Source of the DNA: Emydura subglobosa
Taxonomy: Eukaryota; Chordata; Testudines; Chelidae
Assembly: GCA_007922225.1 (NCBI GenBank)
Contig: ML679956.1
Location: 20,028,689-20,092,688, forward strand
Reading direction: 5' to 3'
Length of the DNA stretch: 64,000 bases
The translations under genes were made by a program, and so were the position numbers. Of this stretch, positions 22,951-35,507 are shown in pieces. Position 1 is the first letter of the stretch; each line of letters opens with the position of its first letter. Below the pieces are notes generated by a model. It saw only the letters and a program-made list of their open reading frames with translations, was not told where the DNA came from and ran no database searches.

Positions 22951-25900
22951 GCTAGATAGATAGATGGAGTTCATCACTCATAACTCACAGGCTTAGAAAT
23001 GTAAATGTGCACATGCAGGTTGCCATGCTTTTGTGACAGCAGGGGACAGATAAAGGAATGTCTAAATTCACTTTCTGGCTTGCATTTTGTGTTTGACAAT
23101 TACTGATTTGCTAATGGAACCAAACAATTACATTATGGGTGTTGCTAGGACTCTGGGATGGCAAGGAAAAACCAAAGGAGTACTGTCAAATCTAATCATA
23201 GCAGTGCCCTCTAGGACTGCATCATCAGCACCAGGAAATAGCATTAGCTATTGTTGGAGTTAGGAAGTAACATCAAAGGTATCTGGAAGAAGAGTGGTAA
23301 TACTAAGAATGGCAGTGAAGAACTTGGCAAAAGCCCTGGGATAGAGGAAATAGAGAGAGAGCCTGAAAGAGAGAGGAAAGGAGGATAAGTCCTTGGATTT
23401 GAGATATTTCTAGGTCTTTGTACCCAGAGGTTGCTGTCATGGAAATGTGTTAATTGCTGTCTTTGTTGAATGCACTTATTCAGTAAAACACTGGAAAAAA
23501 GACAAATGTAGGATATTTTAAACTTGCTTTACTATTATAAAATTCTTACACTTTTAGAAAATTTTCATGTTTCAAATAAAAATATTATGTTTTTCATTTA
23601 ACTACAGAAATGTAATCTGACTTATTTGGAAGCTATTTTGTTCTGTCACTGCCCACCTACCATCTTCCACCCACCTTATTCTCTTTCTGTTGACTTATTC
23701 TCTCTTTACTGCAGTTGTGTCTGCTTTAAATCCAAGTCTGTTTTTCAGCCTAATTTGCAAAAAGAAAAATAGGAAATTATCCCAATTCTCATTGAAAACA
23801 TGTCTCAAACTGCACTAAAATGCGTACTGAAGTAAAAATAGCTCATGCCTTTGAAAGGGAGTTGCAGTTATGAAAAGAATGGAAAATGCTGCTCAGGGGT
23901 GGCAATCCCCACCAGGTGTAAATTGTCATTGCTCTTTAGCAATTCAGGATGTGCCCCTAGAAAAGCCTACCAGACCAAAGAGTTGCCCTTAAGTTTCCAT
24001 CCACAAAGAGAAAGGCATGTCCTCTAAATTTTAAATGGCTCTACTTTATATTAAGGAAAGCAAGAAATCACAAAGTGTGCATGTATCTCTTAGGCTGCAG
24101 CAAAAAATGCTTGGTATCTTTTCAGACTGGCAGAGTTCTTAGGATTGTAAAGGCAATAGTATTAAAAGAGTGGCCATTTCAAACAACACACCATTACACC
24201 AAAGCTGTCAATCTGAGATGTTATTTGTTTGTACCCTCAGGTGCAGTTTATTTTGAAAATGTTTTTATTGCATCAGAAATATTCCCCATAGCTATTACTT
24301 TCCAAACATTAGAACTTTTTGAAAAATCTTAATGCACTCAATTTCCTTTTAATGGGTTTCTCTGATAGGGAAGAGTTTTGCCACATAAATTGATAGTGAC
24401 CCTGAGGGTGGAGAGTTCTCTGTGTCTGATGTTAAATGTAGTGTCCCTTGAGCAGTTCAGATGAGAGTACTAAAATGCAAAGCTGTATGGTTAACACATA
24501 ATTTTGTGCTTAGTTACATATTATACATTTATTAGCATAAACTTAAACATATAATGAAAGAAGATCCAATACATTTTGATCATATACATGTTTTGTCCTT
24601 TCTCAGTTAAACGTGAAAATGGTACAGGCTCACCAATTGATAGCTCAAAAGCATAGAACATAGCATAGCACATACAAAGTTTAAGAGTACTGAATGTTTA
24701 GTCAATTAAGTGATTTGATTACCTTAGATTAAAAATCAGGCTGTGTATTATATACTTGACTTTATATGTCTTGTCTTGCCCCTCAAAATGGTGCTATAAT
24801 GTGATTTTTGCCTGTTACTTAAACCTGCCTATACATGAAACAGGATACACGAGAAAATAGGGGTTGTAAGGAAGAACTTCAAGTTTAGCAATAAAAGGTG
24901 TGTTTAAAATATATTTAAGCTTGCTATAAATTACAGTGATTAATTAGTAATACAGAACACTCCTTGAGGTTAGTTACAAGTATTAACTGGTGCATAACTT
25001 CTTTTAATATTTGATTTTATTTTTAAAAAGACCAGTAATCATCATCAGTTTTAGACTTTGGCTATCATTAGCAGTATTTGAGTCTTGGACCAAGTCAGGG
25101 ATTTAACATTACATTTTTTTCAAGCAGAATGATCATTTGTTAAGTGTCTTAAGTTTAGATGACTACTCCTGGTGATAAACATGCCTTTTTCAGGACTTGT
25201 GTTATTATAAATAATATACTTTATACTATAAATAATAAGGCAGAAGGCAGTTTTCTTGAATACATCAGATGCTAGATACTATTAAAGATGGCAGAGATTT
25301 AGTATAAATCAATCTGCTTTGAAGTTGTCAGTGTTTTAGGAAATGCCCCACTTGATTTTTTTTCTCCCTTTCCATACAGGATTTCAAAGCTATTTTGTGC
25401 AACCTTCTCATCCTTAATTCTGTATTTTTCAAATGTCCACAGAAAAAATAGTCAGGGATAGCCCAAATATACATTTCTGAGTGCATGGACCTGATTCTCC
25501 ACTTACTTACCCATTTTTTTTAGTGTTAGAATATCACTTACTTAGGTTTTAATATTCCTGACTCTTACTGGTGTGGGATGAGACTCAGGCCCAGATATTT
25601 AACCAAGTTAAAAATTATGTAAGCAAGGAAGCATATTCTTATTAAGGACTGATCCTCAAAGGGCTTAGTGCTTCCATTTGAACAAACAGTTTCCAGTCCT
25701 GCATTAAGTTCCATGCAGGCAGACGTTGAAGTCAATGAGGTTCCATCCAGGTACAGGGGTCTATCTTTACAGAGCTCATTGCAGGATTGGGGGCATAATT
25801 TGGATGCTGTCTAAAGTTGATGCAGATCTCCAGATAATAAACTGAGCTGTGAATTTAGTATGCATGTGATTTTCTTGTGAGATTTCCGGTATGTCTTTTC

Positions 25901-26495
25901 TGGCTTTGTCTGGATCAGATATACTACAAGAATAGTCTTTCTTACATTATTTTCCTCTGGGCCTGGAAATGCTGAGGTATGTAGAACTAAAGAAAATCTT
26001 TAAAGTTATCTTACAGGTTCAGTAAGGTTGAAGTTTTAGGCTAGAATTCATGTTGCACCTAATTTTATCAGAACCAGTTCACCCATCACTAATTGTGAGG
26101 CACAGAGTAACTTTTAAAATGCACTGCTGATCTACTTTCTTATGTTCTAATTGTTCTTCCATTTTGGCCCAGCATAATCAGTACATAAAACAAGCCCCTT
26201 GTTTTATTTTCTTTCATCAAGCGACTGTTAGATGAATCTCCTTTCATTAATAAATTATAAAGAAAGTTAAATACATTAGTAGAAAATTCTTTACAGACAA
26301 CTTTTGATAGGTGGTTAAAACAGCACCATGATTTATTGTGTTGTTCTCAAGACTGGGATCCCTGAACAACTTAGGAGAGCTGGATGACATTTTTTGGACT
26401 AATAGCTTATTCACTGAAAAATGTTGTTTTGTGTTGACCAAAACTATTCCCAAATTTGACACATTTGTTTTATAGTTTGAGAAAAAAATTGTTTT
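22951..26495. other. Intron sequence without assigned features
   Basis: AT-rich, unique-looking. A short GATA run (22953-22965) adjoins the LTR. Around 25640-25800 the phrases TGATCCTCAAAGGGCTTAGT and GAAGTCAATGAGGTTCCATC resemble a palindromic reptile repeat, too worn to delimit. No exon was recognised. Confidence 0.4.
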
Positions 26496-27032
26496 GGGCT
26501 AGATTCACAAGGGGACTTAGCTACCATTCACAAAACTGGTGATGCCATCACTCTTATGCCCAGTGGTCAGGGCACTCAGCTGGGATGTGAGACACCCAGG
26601 TTCAAATCCTCCTCCAGATGCGTGGCCTAATCACCAGCTTGTTGGCTATTCTGGAGCGGGAGGGCTCTCTCTAGCTCTCCTGTTGGAGCTGTTCCATTTT
26701 GTATAAATACTTAAATAATCATTGAAGCAGGCACTTGAGCTTGGATGTCCCACATACCAGGTGAGCGCGCTAGCCACCAAGATATAGAGTGTCTCTTTCT
26801 CTGGTCCAATGACTATTAAAGTATGTTCTACTTTAAGTGAAACAGCTCCAACAGACAAGAGGGAGACCCATGCCATAATAGTCAAAATGTTCAGGATTAG
26901 GTTATTCTTACCTAGGAGTAGGGATTTTGAACCTGGGTCTTCCAAATCCCAGTGAGTGACCTAACTACTTGGCTTTTGGGTGTAAGGGATGGGGGTGGGG
27001 TGCACCACCTCATTTGATTTGTGAATCTAATC
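26496..27032. mobile_element. Foldback DNA element with three tRNA-like modules
   Basis: Terminal inverted repeats: GGGCTAGATTCACAAGG at 26496 against the complement of TTTGTGAATCTAATCC at 27017-27032. Inside is a + strand tRNA-like head (A-box-like TGGTCAGGGCACTCAGC about 26563-26580, B-box GGTTCAAATCC at 26599-26609). Two antisense ones follow, at 26728-26776 (reverse reads TGGCTAGCGCGCTCACCTGG) and 26928-26975 (reverse reads CCCAGGTTCAAAATC). It is the same family as 433-1072. It does not encode a protein. Confidence 0.6.
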
Positions 27033-27524
27033 CTTCATTTCCTTTGATTTTTTTTTTTTAAGTTAAAAATGGCCTGAAATCAAACAAAACATTTTGTTTG
27101 GGGTTAAAGTAAATTTGTCGGTTTTTTAGTATGCCAACACTTCTGAATAATTTCGTGGTTCGTTTGAACCATTTTTTTCTCCCCCTTTTTTTGAACTGCC
27201 AGCAAACAGAAAAAAATCAGTTATTCACCTAGCTCTTCTACTGACTCTGTGGCCTCTGGCAATTCACTAAGACTTACATCCTGCTCCTTTCTCTGCAGGG
27301 CCCTACATTCAGAGGTGCCTGTAAAATAGGCAGCTAGAGGGTGGAGCAAGCAAATCTTTTGCTGTACAGCAGCTGTAAACACCTGCAAAATGGGGCACAA
27401 GAATGGCAAAGGCTACACCAGCTCCACAGATTCCTGCAGATAATGCTTCCCCCTTAATTTTTGGAGGTCTTTAGGGCTTAGTCAATCTACTCAGTCTGGC
27501 TTTTGGAAAATAATTTTCCCTTTA

Positions 27525-27680
27525 AGCTCTCTGCTTCAGTTTCCTCATTTATAAAGCGGGAAATTAATCATTACATGTCCTGACAGGTATTCTAAAAACT
27601 TATGTTTGAATAGCGTTTTGAAAATGTAAAGTGCTATGAAAGTCATGAGGGTGACAAGGAATTACAAATGTGCATTGAGA
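27525..27680 (+). repeat. MIR-like SINE, 3' half
   Basis: CTCTGCTTCAGTTTCCTCATTTATAAAG, then a gap, then GTAAAGTGCTATGAAAGTC, follows the usual order of the MIR-type 3' half (CCTCAGTTTCCTCATCTGTAAAATGG, then GTAAAGCGCT). Diverged. Confidence 0.6.
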
Positions 27681-28379
27681 AAATATATGTGAAAATATCA
27701 TATGGCTTAAGTTGGAAAAAACACTTGATAAAACTTAAATAATTGATAAATTATGCCTAAGTTACGCCATCACCTGACTTCTACAGTTTGGCATGTATAT
27801 CTATCACAATTAAACTCTGAAAGAAGGGTTTCCAAGCTGCTACTCATTTAATAATTATTTTTAAAATTGACATACCCTGTTAAAAATGTGGGACAAGACA
27901 TGAGCCAGAACCCTCCATCCTTGCTTAAATTGAATCCAGACCAGAGCATCATCTCATTGGTCCATCTTTAGTTCAGACATTCAGAAATACTTGGATAAAT
28001 GTCAAAAGTTTTGTCTCTTAGCTGAACATTATCCAGGCTGATTCAGTCCAACCGTCTGCAGTATCTGCCCTTCCTAGCAAGTTTAAAAGAGTTTTCTCTC
28101 ACCCCATCCCTCTTCTGCTAAGCTACTTCCCAGGAAGGGTCTCTCCAATAACTGAGGTTTTCCTAAGCCTGGTCACTGGTCCTATTTCGCTTTCACCATC
28201 ACCTGTTGCCAAGCTCCTGGCTCGCTCTGATGCAGGTGAGGAGCCCTCATAGTACCCAGTTTGGATATCTTCTCAATGGGACCTCCAATCCCTTATTAGA
28301 AAGTAATTCATTGTATCTTTGTGATAAGTCAACGCATGCACACAATTAGTATTTTACTGAAATCAGTAAACAAAAGGGC

Positions 28380-28450
28380 CTGATTCAAAGCCCATTGAGA
28401 TCAATGGGAGTCTGTTGACTTCACTACCCTTTGGAGTAGGCCCCAAATTC
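28380..28450. repeat. Small palindromic repeat fragment
   Basis: GGGCCTGATTCAAAGCCCAT, then TTGAGATCAATGGGAGTCTG, then GGAGTAGGCCCC. A short element with inverted GGGCC/GGCCC ends, a type I recall as frequent in reptile introns. Confidence 0.45.
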
Positions 28451-28644
28451 ATATCTATGTAAAGTAATAAAAAAATTGAATATGATGGCTTAAAGTTTGT
28501 AATAAACATAAATTGTGCCAAACCAGTGCTTAATTGTAGGGAAAAATAGATGGCTATGATACAGTTGCTTCATTTTTCTCTGCTGCTGATTGAATAATAC
28601 AGTAGAAGTAAGCTTTTTGAAATGTTGGGAAAAGTTACCAACAT

Positions 28645-28806
28645 TTTCAAATGTCTCTGCTTAAAGTTAGGTATCTGTAGTAACTAAGAGGCCTTACTCT
28701 CTTCAATGGAACTGCTAATGAAAATCAGTGTTCAAAATCAGGACAATCATTTAGGTACCTAAATATGGACCTACTTGCCTAACTTACAACTATCTAAGTT
28801 TGAAAA
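28645..28806. mobile_element. Short foldback MITE
   Basis: Left ATTTTCAAATGTCTCTGCTT with AAAGTTAGGTATCT; right CTTGCCTAACTTACAACTAT with CTAAGTTTGAAAA. The arms are imperfect inverse copies around a centre containing AATCAGTGTTCAAAATCAGG. The family appears again, fragmentary, near 57830-57990. Confidence 0.45.
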
Positions 28807-31480
28807 AAAGCGGGACTTTGTGCTCCCCCCCCTTCCCCATTAAGCATGGTCCAAATTAAAGTTGTGTCAGAATGGAATATGTCTGAGTCAGATTATGAGC
28901 TTTATCTTGTTTTGTGTGGAAATGGTGGATCCTGTGACTGCCTTCAGGAAAATTCACTTTTGTGCAGCCTACTGTATTGGATTCCAGACAGCTGCCTTAC
29001 CCAAGAAACATGCTTGAGACCTTGGTGAAGAAGTATCACATAGAAGCCATCAAGACTGTAGTCTAGAGCTATTAACTTTGATTCTGCCTCAACTACCGGC
29101 TCACCCCAATGGAGCAATTTTTGTTTCCTACACAGGGCCCTACAGGTGGCACAAATATGACAAAAGGCATAAACTGGAACTTCTCAGCTGAGCACATGGC
29201 ACAGAAGAGATACCCTACCTAATAGTAGGGCTCTGCTCTGTTCATGAGGGCTGAACATCACCACATGTAACAAGGACTTGCAGGTGGGACTGCACTCAGC
29301 TGAAACACTCACAAATTTCAGACTCACAGGAAGGGCAGGATCAGACCATGGAGGATGTGTCTGAGGACTCTTGTTATTTTCAAAGATCTGTGGTTAAGAA
29401 ATTCCTTTGCTCAGTCTGTGCTCCCTGCTTTCCTGTCACATTTTCCTTAAAGGAATTAAACTAGAAGCCCAGAATGTCCACAATCTTGGTACAGCTCTGA
29501 GAGAGTACCCGTAAGTGACTGGTGGGGAGAGGGGAAGAGCTTAGTGAGGTTTCAGACATTGATTTCAGGGTCCAGAGCAGCTAGGTGGTGGCACACAAGG
29601 ATGGGTGTCAGATAAGAGGTGTGAGACAGGGTGTTTTATATCCCCAGGCTAGAAATAGTGACTAGACTCTACGCAAACTCAGCTGGCTTGGAAGCACACG
29701 GGACCTGGTGAGTGGGTCCACTAGTAATAGACTGATATCTGTACAGGTTCGTATCTGGGTCAAATTGTTTAAAAAAAAAAAAAAAAAAAGTAACTAGGAC
29801 TAAAGTTTGTGTGGGAATTGCTGTTTTTAATTAAACCTTGACATTTTTTGTTGGGTATTTACAAATTGCCTTCCCATCCAAAAGCGGCAGCACTTTTCAA
29901 TAAATTGAAGTTTTATGTCAACTGCAAATTAAGAAGTCACTTCCAGGAGTGTGGTGCCTTGAAGGCAAAAACCATTGAATACTGTTTATACACAATATTT
30001 CAAACTTCACACAGTTGCTTGAGTAGAACATATGCTTCTTGCATGATTCAATTAGATAGCTGGAAGTTCAGTATTGGAAAGTTCACACTGATGAAGGAGG
30101 TCACAATTACAGCTCGGAGACAGCTTCAAATTCTGCTTACTGAAACATCTGCCACTCCTGCAAAACTGGGAATTCTTGGAAAGGTTCAGGAAATGCAGCC
30201 CCTTTGAACTATTTTTCTATAACTTGATGTAATTTGTATTTAAATTGAGTAAATTTGCCTTTTTTTTAGTAGAAAAATACAACAGAATAAAACCCTCAAA
30301 GAAAATGCCACCCAGCAAAACAAAAGCTGCCACCTGTATATGTATGTATTTGGTAAGGCTAATATGATTTTATTATGGGGATCCAAGCAAAGATTATATG
30401 CACATTCGTGTTCTTTTTACAAAGTCAGCATTTTCCAAAAGTCACCGCAGAGTGGTGAGAGAGCACAATTTTCCTGTATACATAACCCTGGTCTTTCAGC
30501 TACCACTTTATGGCAGCTGTTTATAGATGTTAACTTCGTTATGGTGGCCACTTGTATCTGTGTTATGTGCTTCATCAAAAGAGCCTCTGATGCAAAAGTT
30601 AGACTAAAATTAATGGAGAAAACACCTCACCAATTACATTATTTTTTACTATTTGTATTTCACAATTCAGGACTACCCGTATTCAAATACTCTGCCAGTT
30701 GTAATTTTTTCCAAACAAACAATATAGACATGTTGGAAGCTAGTAAATTGTACTTCAACTGTGTGAGGTAAAGGTAAACTAACAGTATGTATTCTTAGAA
30801 AAACAAGGTGGTCAAAGATCCACAATAAACACAAATTATCACAAGTCTACAATTAATCTAACAATTTACAGTTATATCCCACAAATGGGTAGGTGATAGC
30901 TTTCTGTCTAACCTGAGGTAAACCAAAGCCCCAAATATAAACAATCCCTCCCCCTATGGTCCTTAAGCTTTGGATCCAGTGCAGAACCAAAGTTTCAGAT
31001 AACCTATTTATGATGATCTATTTCTGTGAGAAAAATGGTGAGAATGCTTTTTCCTTGCCTGCCTAAACCAATTCCCCCCTCAGCCCTTACCCTTACAGAC
31101 CTAGGCCAACCCTGGCTCTGCATTGTTCCTGGCTCCCTCACCCATTCAGGCTCAGTTCATTCTGCCTCTCCTCCCAACTCCCCAGTTCCACACACATATC
31201 AGAAGGCCCCATTCGTTCAATATGGGGGGGAGTATTTTGCGTGCGTACAGATTCAGAGCCCAAGTTGTGCCCAGCCGCCCGGGTTTGTGGTTTGCAAAGG
31301 AGAGAGTGAAACAAGGAGCTTCCCTCACCTGCTTCCTTTCCTATCCACCACAAAATGGAAGCAAGCAGCGCCTCCATATGTCAACCATTCTGCAGTGGGT
31401 TGGGGATACATTTATTGTCATGGTCCCACTCTCCATGCTGGCCTACAGAAGTGGCTGTACCCTCTCTGTCTAAGGCACCC
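28807..31480. other. Unassigned stretch with a 19-A run and two long open frames
   Basis: It includes a poly(A) run of 19 at 29771-29789 and two + strand open frames of 119 codons (29848-30207) and 143 codons (30340-30771). Neither translation resembles a family I know, and neither has splice-site or promoter support. The text around 28850-29750 looks like an unidentified old repeat. No function is assigned. Confidence 0.35.
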
Positions 31481-31569
31481 ATTACCATAGTATCTGAGTG
31501 CCTCATGTTCTGTAGCAGATTTAGCTTCCCAACTCTCTTGAGAGGAAGAGAAGCATTATTATCCTCATT

Positions 31570-31715
31570 TTCTTTACAGATGTGAACTTAGCCCCAGACA
31601 GAATAAGGACTCACCCAAGGTCACACAGGAAGTCTCTGAGGGAGCAGGGAATTGAATCAGGGTTTCCTGAGTCCCAGACTAGCACTCTAACCACCAGACA
31701 AGGATATGGCAACTG
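31570..31715 (-). repeat. MIR-like SINE, antisense
   Basis: The + strand reads CTTTACAGATGTGAACTTAG, ACCCAAGGTCACACAGGAAG, GGGAATTGAATCAGGG and ACTAGCACTCTAACCACCAG. This is the reverse of a tRNA-headed CORE-SINE from its 3' half to its A box. Confidence 0.65.
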
Positions 31716-32559
31716 CAGTCCCTGGTGAGCCCTGTATCTCTGAGATTAAGTGATTGCTATATGCCATAATCCACCCCAAAGTTATCAGACTTCTGTACTG
31801 GTGCCAATTTTGACAGAGTACCTCTAGCGTTCAGAGACAGCAAACTTTTCTTATCCAGTTCAGACAATGATTATTTAATGACTGAGATAGCAGAGCTATG
31901 TCTTTCTGACTCATTTCCAAACAGCAATGTTGGATATGTCTGTTTGATTGGATTTCTATGAGATGTATTTTTAGTTTTAAATGATTAGTAGAATCCCTCC
32001 AAAAATAGTATGCTTGCAATTGCTATAAATGTATATTTCAATTTTTTGGGGGATATATCCTATTTCACAGAAGTAATTTGCATCAAGTCAGATTTGTTGT
32101 ATTTTGCAAGTGGCTATACTATTAATCCTCAAATGTTACTACCTTAATATTGTTATTGCTGTGAGACATCTCCAACTAGCAAAGATTTATCACTTCTCAT
32201 AAAACAATGCTTTGCTAATGTCATTAATGGTTACATTGAGAAAGGATTGATTTAATGGAAACAATAAAGTCCTTTATCAAATATCTTTCTCGTACAGACA
32301 GGCAGTAAATTTTATAAAGAAGTAATGCATCTTCCCCACTTCAAAATATATTTGGAGATTTGCTATCTAGGTTTATTGTATTGTTAGCTTGGCCAGCTGT
32401 GCTCACTGAATCTTGGAATAAGCTATATTTAGATAAAACACAGTTATTCTAGGAAACCTTTCAGTCTTAATCCAGCAAAGCAATTATATATAAAAACCTG
32501 CACTGTTCTGAAATTGGACCTTCCTTTGGCCAACTGGTATATATCTGAATTGTATTATA

Positions 32560-32660
32560 TATCTGATTTAGAATGTAGCCTTTGAGGCAAGGACCACATC
32601 TTCCTCTATGTATTATGCAAGACTGAGCACATCTAGTGTGCTCAGAGAACACAGGCTGAG
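32560..32660 (+). repeat. Old retroposon 3' tail fragment
   Basis: GAATGTAGCCTTTGAGGCAA, then GGACCACATCTTCCTC and GACTGAGCACATCTAGTGTG, reads as a diverged sense copy of the tail found in antisense at 38540-38640 (GTGCTAGGCTCTGTACAAAC). An L2/L3 or SINE tail is likely. The neighbourhood 31720-33990 is otherwise unassigned. Confidence 0.4.
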
Positions 32661-33990
32661 ATGTAAACCCACCAGACCCAAAATGTTTGAAGATAAGGCT
32701 GTCCTTAACTCATGGGCATCCAGCCAGATCCAGCAGCTCATGTGGAATGAACTCTGATCTGAGATCCACACGTAAGAAGTATTTGGAATAAGGTTGGTTT
32801 ACCTTAATCCCATCTTCCTCCTCTTCTAAACATACCTCAATTCCCTATTTCTTCAAAAACAAATATAGGCATCCCTGGCTGACCAGAAGTGGGACACAAA
32901 CAGTGTAGATAGAGGGGCCCCTTGTTTGTGAAGCTGGGAGAGGGAGCAGTAAAATATATTTTTTCATAAGGAAGAAAATGGAAACTGTGAAATTGGTGGT
33001 AGCTTTAGGGGGAGGGGAATGAACTATAGGGACATCCTAGTGTTGGGAGGAAGAGTGAAGGAACTGGCAATCCTCATGTTCAGCTGATTATACAACTTCC
33101 TCTAAAAATATGTAAAACCAACAGTACTGTGAGTGTTTTACTCTTTGCATGAGATGTTGTAGCTGTGCCAGTTGTTCCCTATTTACTTCTATTGCCGTTT
33201 CATGTCTAGGTTTGGCAGAATTTGATTTATTTTTTACATAATTTTGACTGATCACATTGATGTTTATTTTGAAGTAGTTTAAAAAAAAGTTAATAGATTT
33301 AAATTTTCACAGTTGTGCAAAATGATGTCGAAATATACAAAGTAAATATCCTTACATCAAACTAAGATCTCAGTTTGCCTATCTGTAATTTCAGTTATCA
33401 TCAATGGAAACATTTTAAATCAGTTTGTGTGTGTATGGTGAAATCGATGTTTGCCAACATATACCAAGGATAATCTAATCCTTCCAACCCTAGGTATGAC
33501 CCTGTACCAGTTGCATCCTGAGCACCCCGTTATGGCCAGAGATCACTCTGCAGCTTCATTTCCAAAGAGCTGGTCTTTCCTCCTCTCAACCCCACTCCTA
33601 GTTGGAACTTTAGTTTTCCTGTGTCAGGGTTGTCTTCTGCTCTGTCTACACCGACTGTTCAAAGGCTGTCTGTTGTTAAAAGTCACCATGTAGTTTATTT
33701 ATATTGCTCTTCCCACCACCTTTACTTCTGATCCATACGCCAGATCATTTACAGCACTGGTTTCTCCTCTCTGAAGGAGTTGGGAGGAAAGAGATTTCTC
33801 CACCAAGACATCCATCCTTCTTGGTTCTGGCTCAATTAGCCTGTCTCTCTGCCAGGAATTCTTTCCTGTGCCACCTTCTATTCTGTGCTAATGGGCTAAT
33901 TAGCTCTTTTGTCCTCCCCAGCCCATTCTAATCTGCTATTTAAGCACAGTTAAGTCCACAAGAAGGAAAGGGGCTTAAACGGTGTTTAAG

Positions 33991-34285
33991 TGCTTGTCTT
34001 CACGTACAGCGCTACAACAACGCTGATGCACCGATGCAGCTGTGCCACTGTAGTGCTTTAATGAAGACATTACTATGGCTACAGGAGAGCTTCTCCCACC
34101 AGCATAGTTAATCCACTTCCCCAAGAGGCGGTAACTATGTTGATTGAAGAAAATCTCCTGTTTACATAGGGCTGTCAACACCAGGAGTTAGGTCAGTATA
34201 AATACATCGCTGAGGGGTGTGGATTTTTCACACCCCTGAGCGACATAGTTATACCAATTGAGGTCTGCAGTGTAGACCTGGCCTA
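33991..34285. mobile_element. MITE with TCTACACTG-type ends, reversed copy
   Basis: About 295 bases. The right side carries GGTGTGGATTTTTCACACCC and CTGAGCGACATAGTTATACC, then GCAGTGTAGACCTGGCCT. The left begins GTGCTTGTCTTCACGTACAG. It is the inverse of the layout at 9380-9669 and 50739-51027. Confidence 0.7.
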
Positions 34286-34493
34286 CGTGATCAGAGTGAT
34301 GGCTCAGCTGTTGGCTCCCAGAACTCTGTCCCAATCTTCCTTGCCGGAGCTTTTCACACTCCCTGAAGTTTCCTGAGCTTCCACCACTTCACTGCAATAT
34401 CCTGTGGCTCTTCATAGAGATGCTGTTAATGTCTCAGAGGTGTGCCTCTTCCATTAATCAGGGTTGGCAAGCCCCAGGGCCTCCAACTCTTGG

Positions 34494-34780
34494 GGGTTTG
34501 TCTACACTGCAATTAAACATCCAGGGCTGGTCCATGCCAGCTGATTTGGCCTCAGGGGCTTGGGCTACGGGGCTGTTTAATTGCGATGTAAACATTCAGG
34601 TTTGAGCTGGAGCCTGGGCTCTTGGACCCCGCAAAGAGAGAGATGGTTCCAGAGCCTGGGATCCAGCCTGAGCCTGAATGTCTACATCACAATTAAAAAG
34701 CCGCATAGCCCAAGCCCCTGAGACCAAATCAGTTGACATGGGCCAGGTTCCCTGTGTTTAATTGCCATGGAAATATACCC
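34494..34780. mobile_element. Foldback MITE with arms over 100 bases
   Basis: The left arm 34494-34607 (GGGTTTGTCTACACTGCAAT, then TAAACA, then TCAGGGGCTTGGGCTACGGG) is matched in reverse by the right arm 34670-34780 (CATAGCCCAAGCCCCTGAGA, then TTTAATTGCCATGGAAATAT, then ACCC). The spacer of about 60 bases holds GGAGCCTGGGCTCTTGGACC. The transcript or single strand would fold into one long hairpin. Confidence 0.75.
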
Positions 34781-34835
34781 TGAGGAGAAAGCCACCCTGT
34801 TACAGTGCCTTAATTTTTGAACCTAATACCAGAGG

Positions 34836-34877
34836 TTACTATATATACTATATATTACTATATAATTATCTATATCA
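34836..34877. repeat. AT-rich simple repeat
   Basis: An irregular TATATACTATATATTAC run. Confidence 0.7.
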
Positions 34878-35507
34878 ACTTTGCCAATGTGTTTAATATC
34901 TTCCAAAATTCCTCTGTGAAGTCTCCTTATTATCAGTGAGAAGAATACTAGAATATTAACTTTCTTCAACATAATTTATAATTTAAGTCCTTCAATCTTG
35001 ATATCATTCACTGGTATCTTGTAGTGGTTGAAGAATATAAACAAAGATGAAACTTAGGACCAAGTCTGACAAGCTGATGAGGTATTCAGCACCTCTCAGG
35101 ACTGGGTTTCAGGTGGCTTCTTTGTTGACCTACCCTGCACCCTCTCCAGTAATAGCTTTCCAGTGGTGCTACATGTTGCAACATAGTAACTCACACCGAT
35201 TTTAGTGGGAGTTACTGGGCATCCTGTGGTGAGAGAATTGGACCAAGGTGCTGCAGATAGTTATCAGGATAGGTTTTAACTAGAGCCACATAGTGTAAAT
35301 GTAAAACATACCCAAAATACAGCAAGTGGCATTTACTTGACTGTCATTTTTTGAAAAACAATCTTAAACACAATGGGCTATATTCTGCTGTCATTTCTTC
35401 CAATGCAACTTCCACTAGTATTGTTGTGTGACTGAGAGCAAAATGTGGCCTATTGTTACTTAAACACAGACAATTTAAGAACTTTCAATTGATGAGAAAT
35501 TTGAGTA

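Noticed and set aside
26561..26609. Possible tRNA gene
   Set aside because: Same reason; it recurs in antisense within the same element, so it is repeat-derived.
31026..31490. 154-codon + open frame, proline- and serine-rich
   Set aside because: Composition follows a local C-rich tract; no family resemblance and overlapping frames on both strands are equally open.
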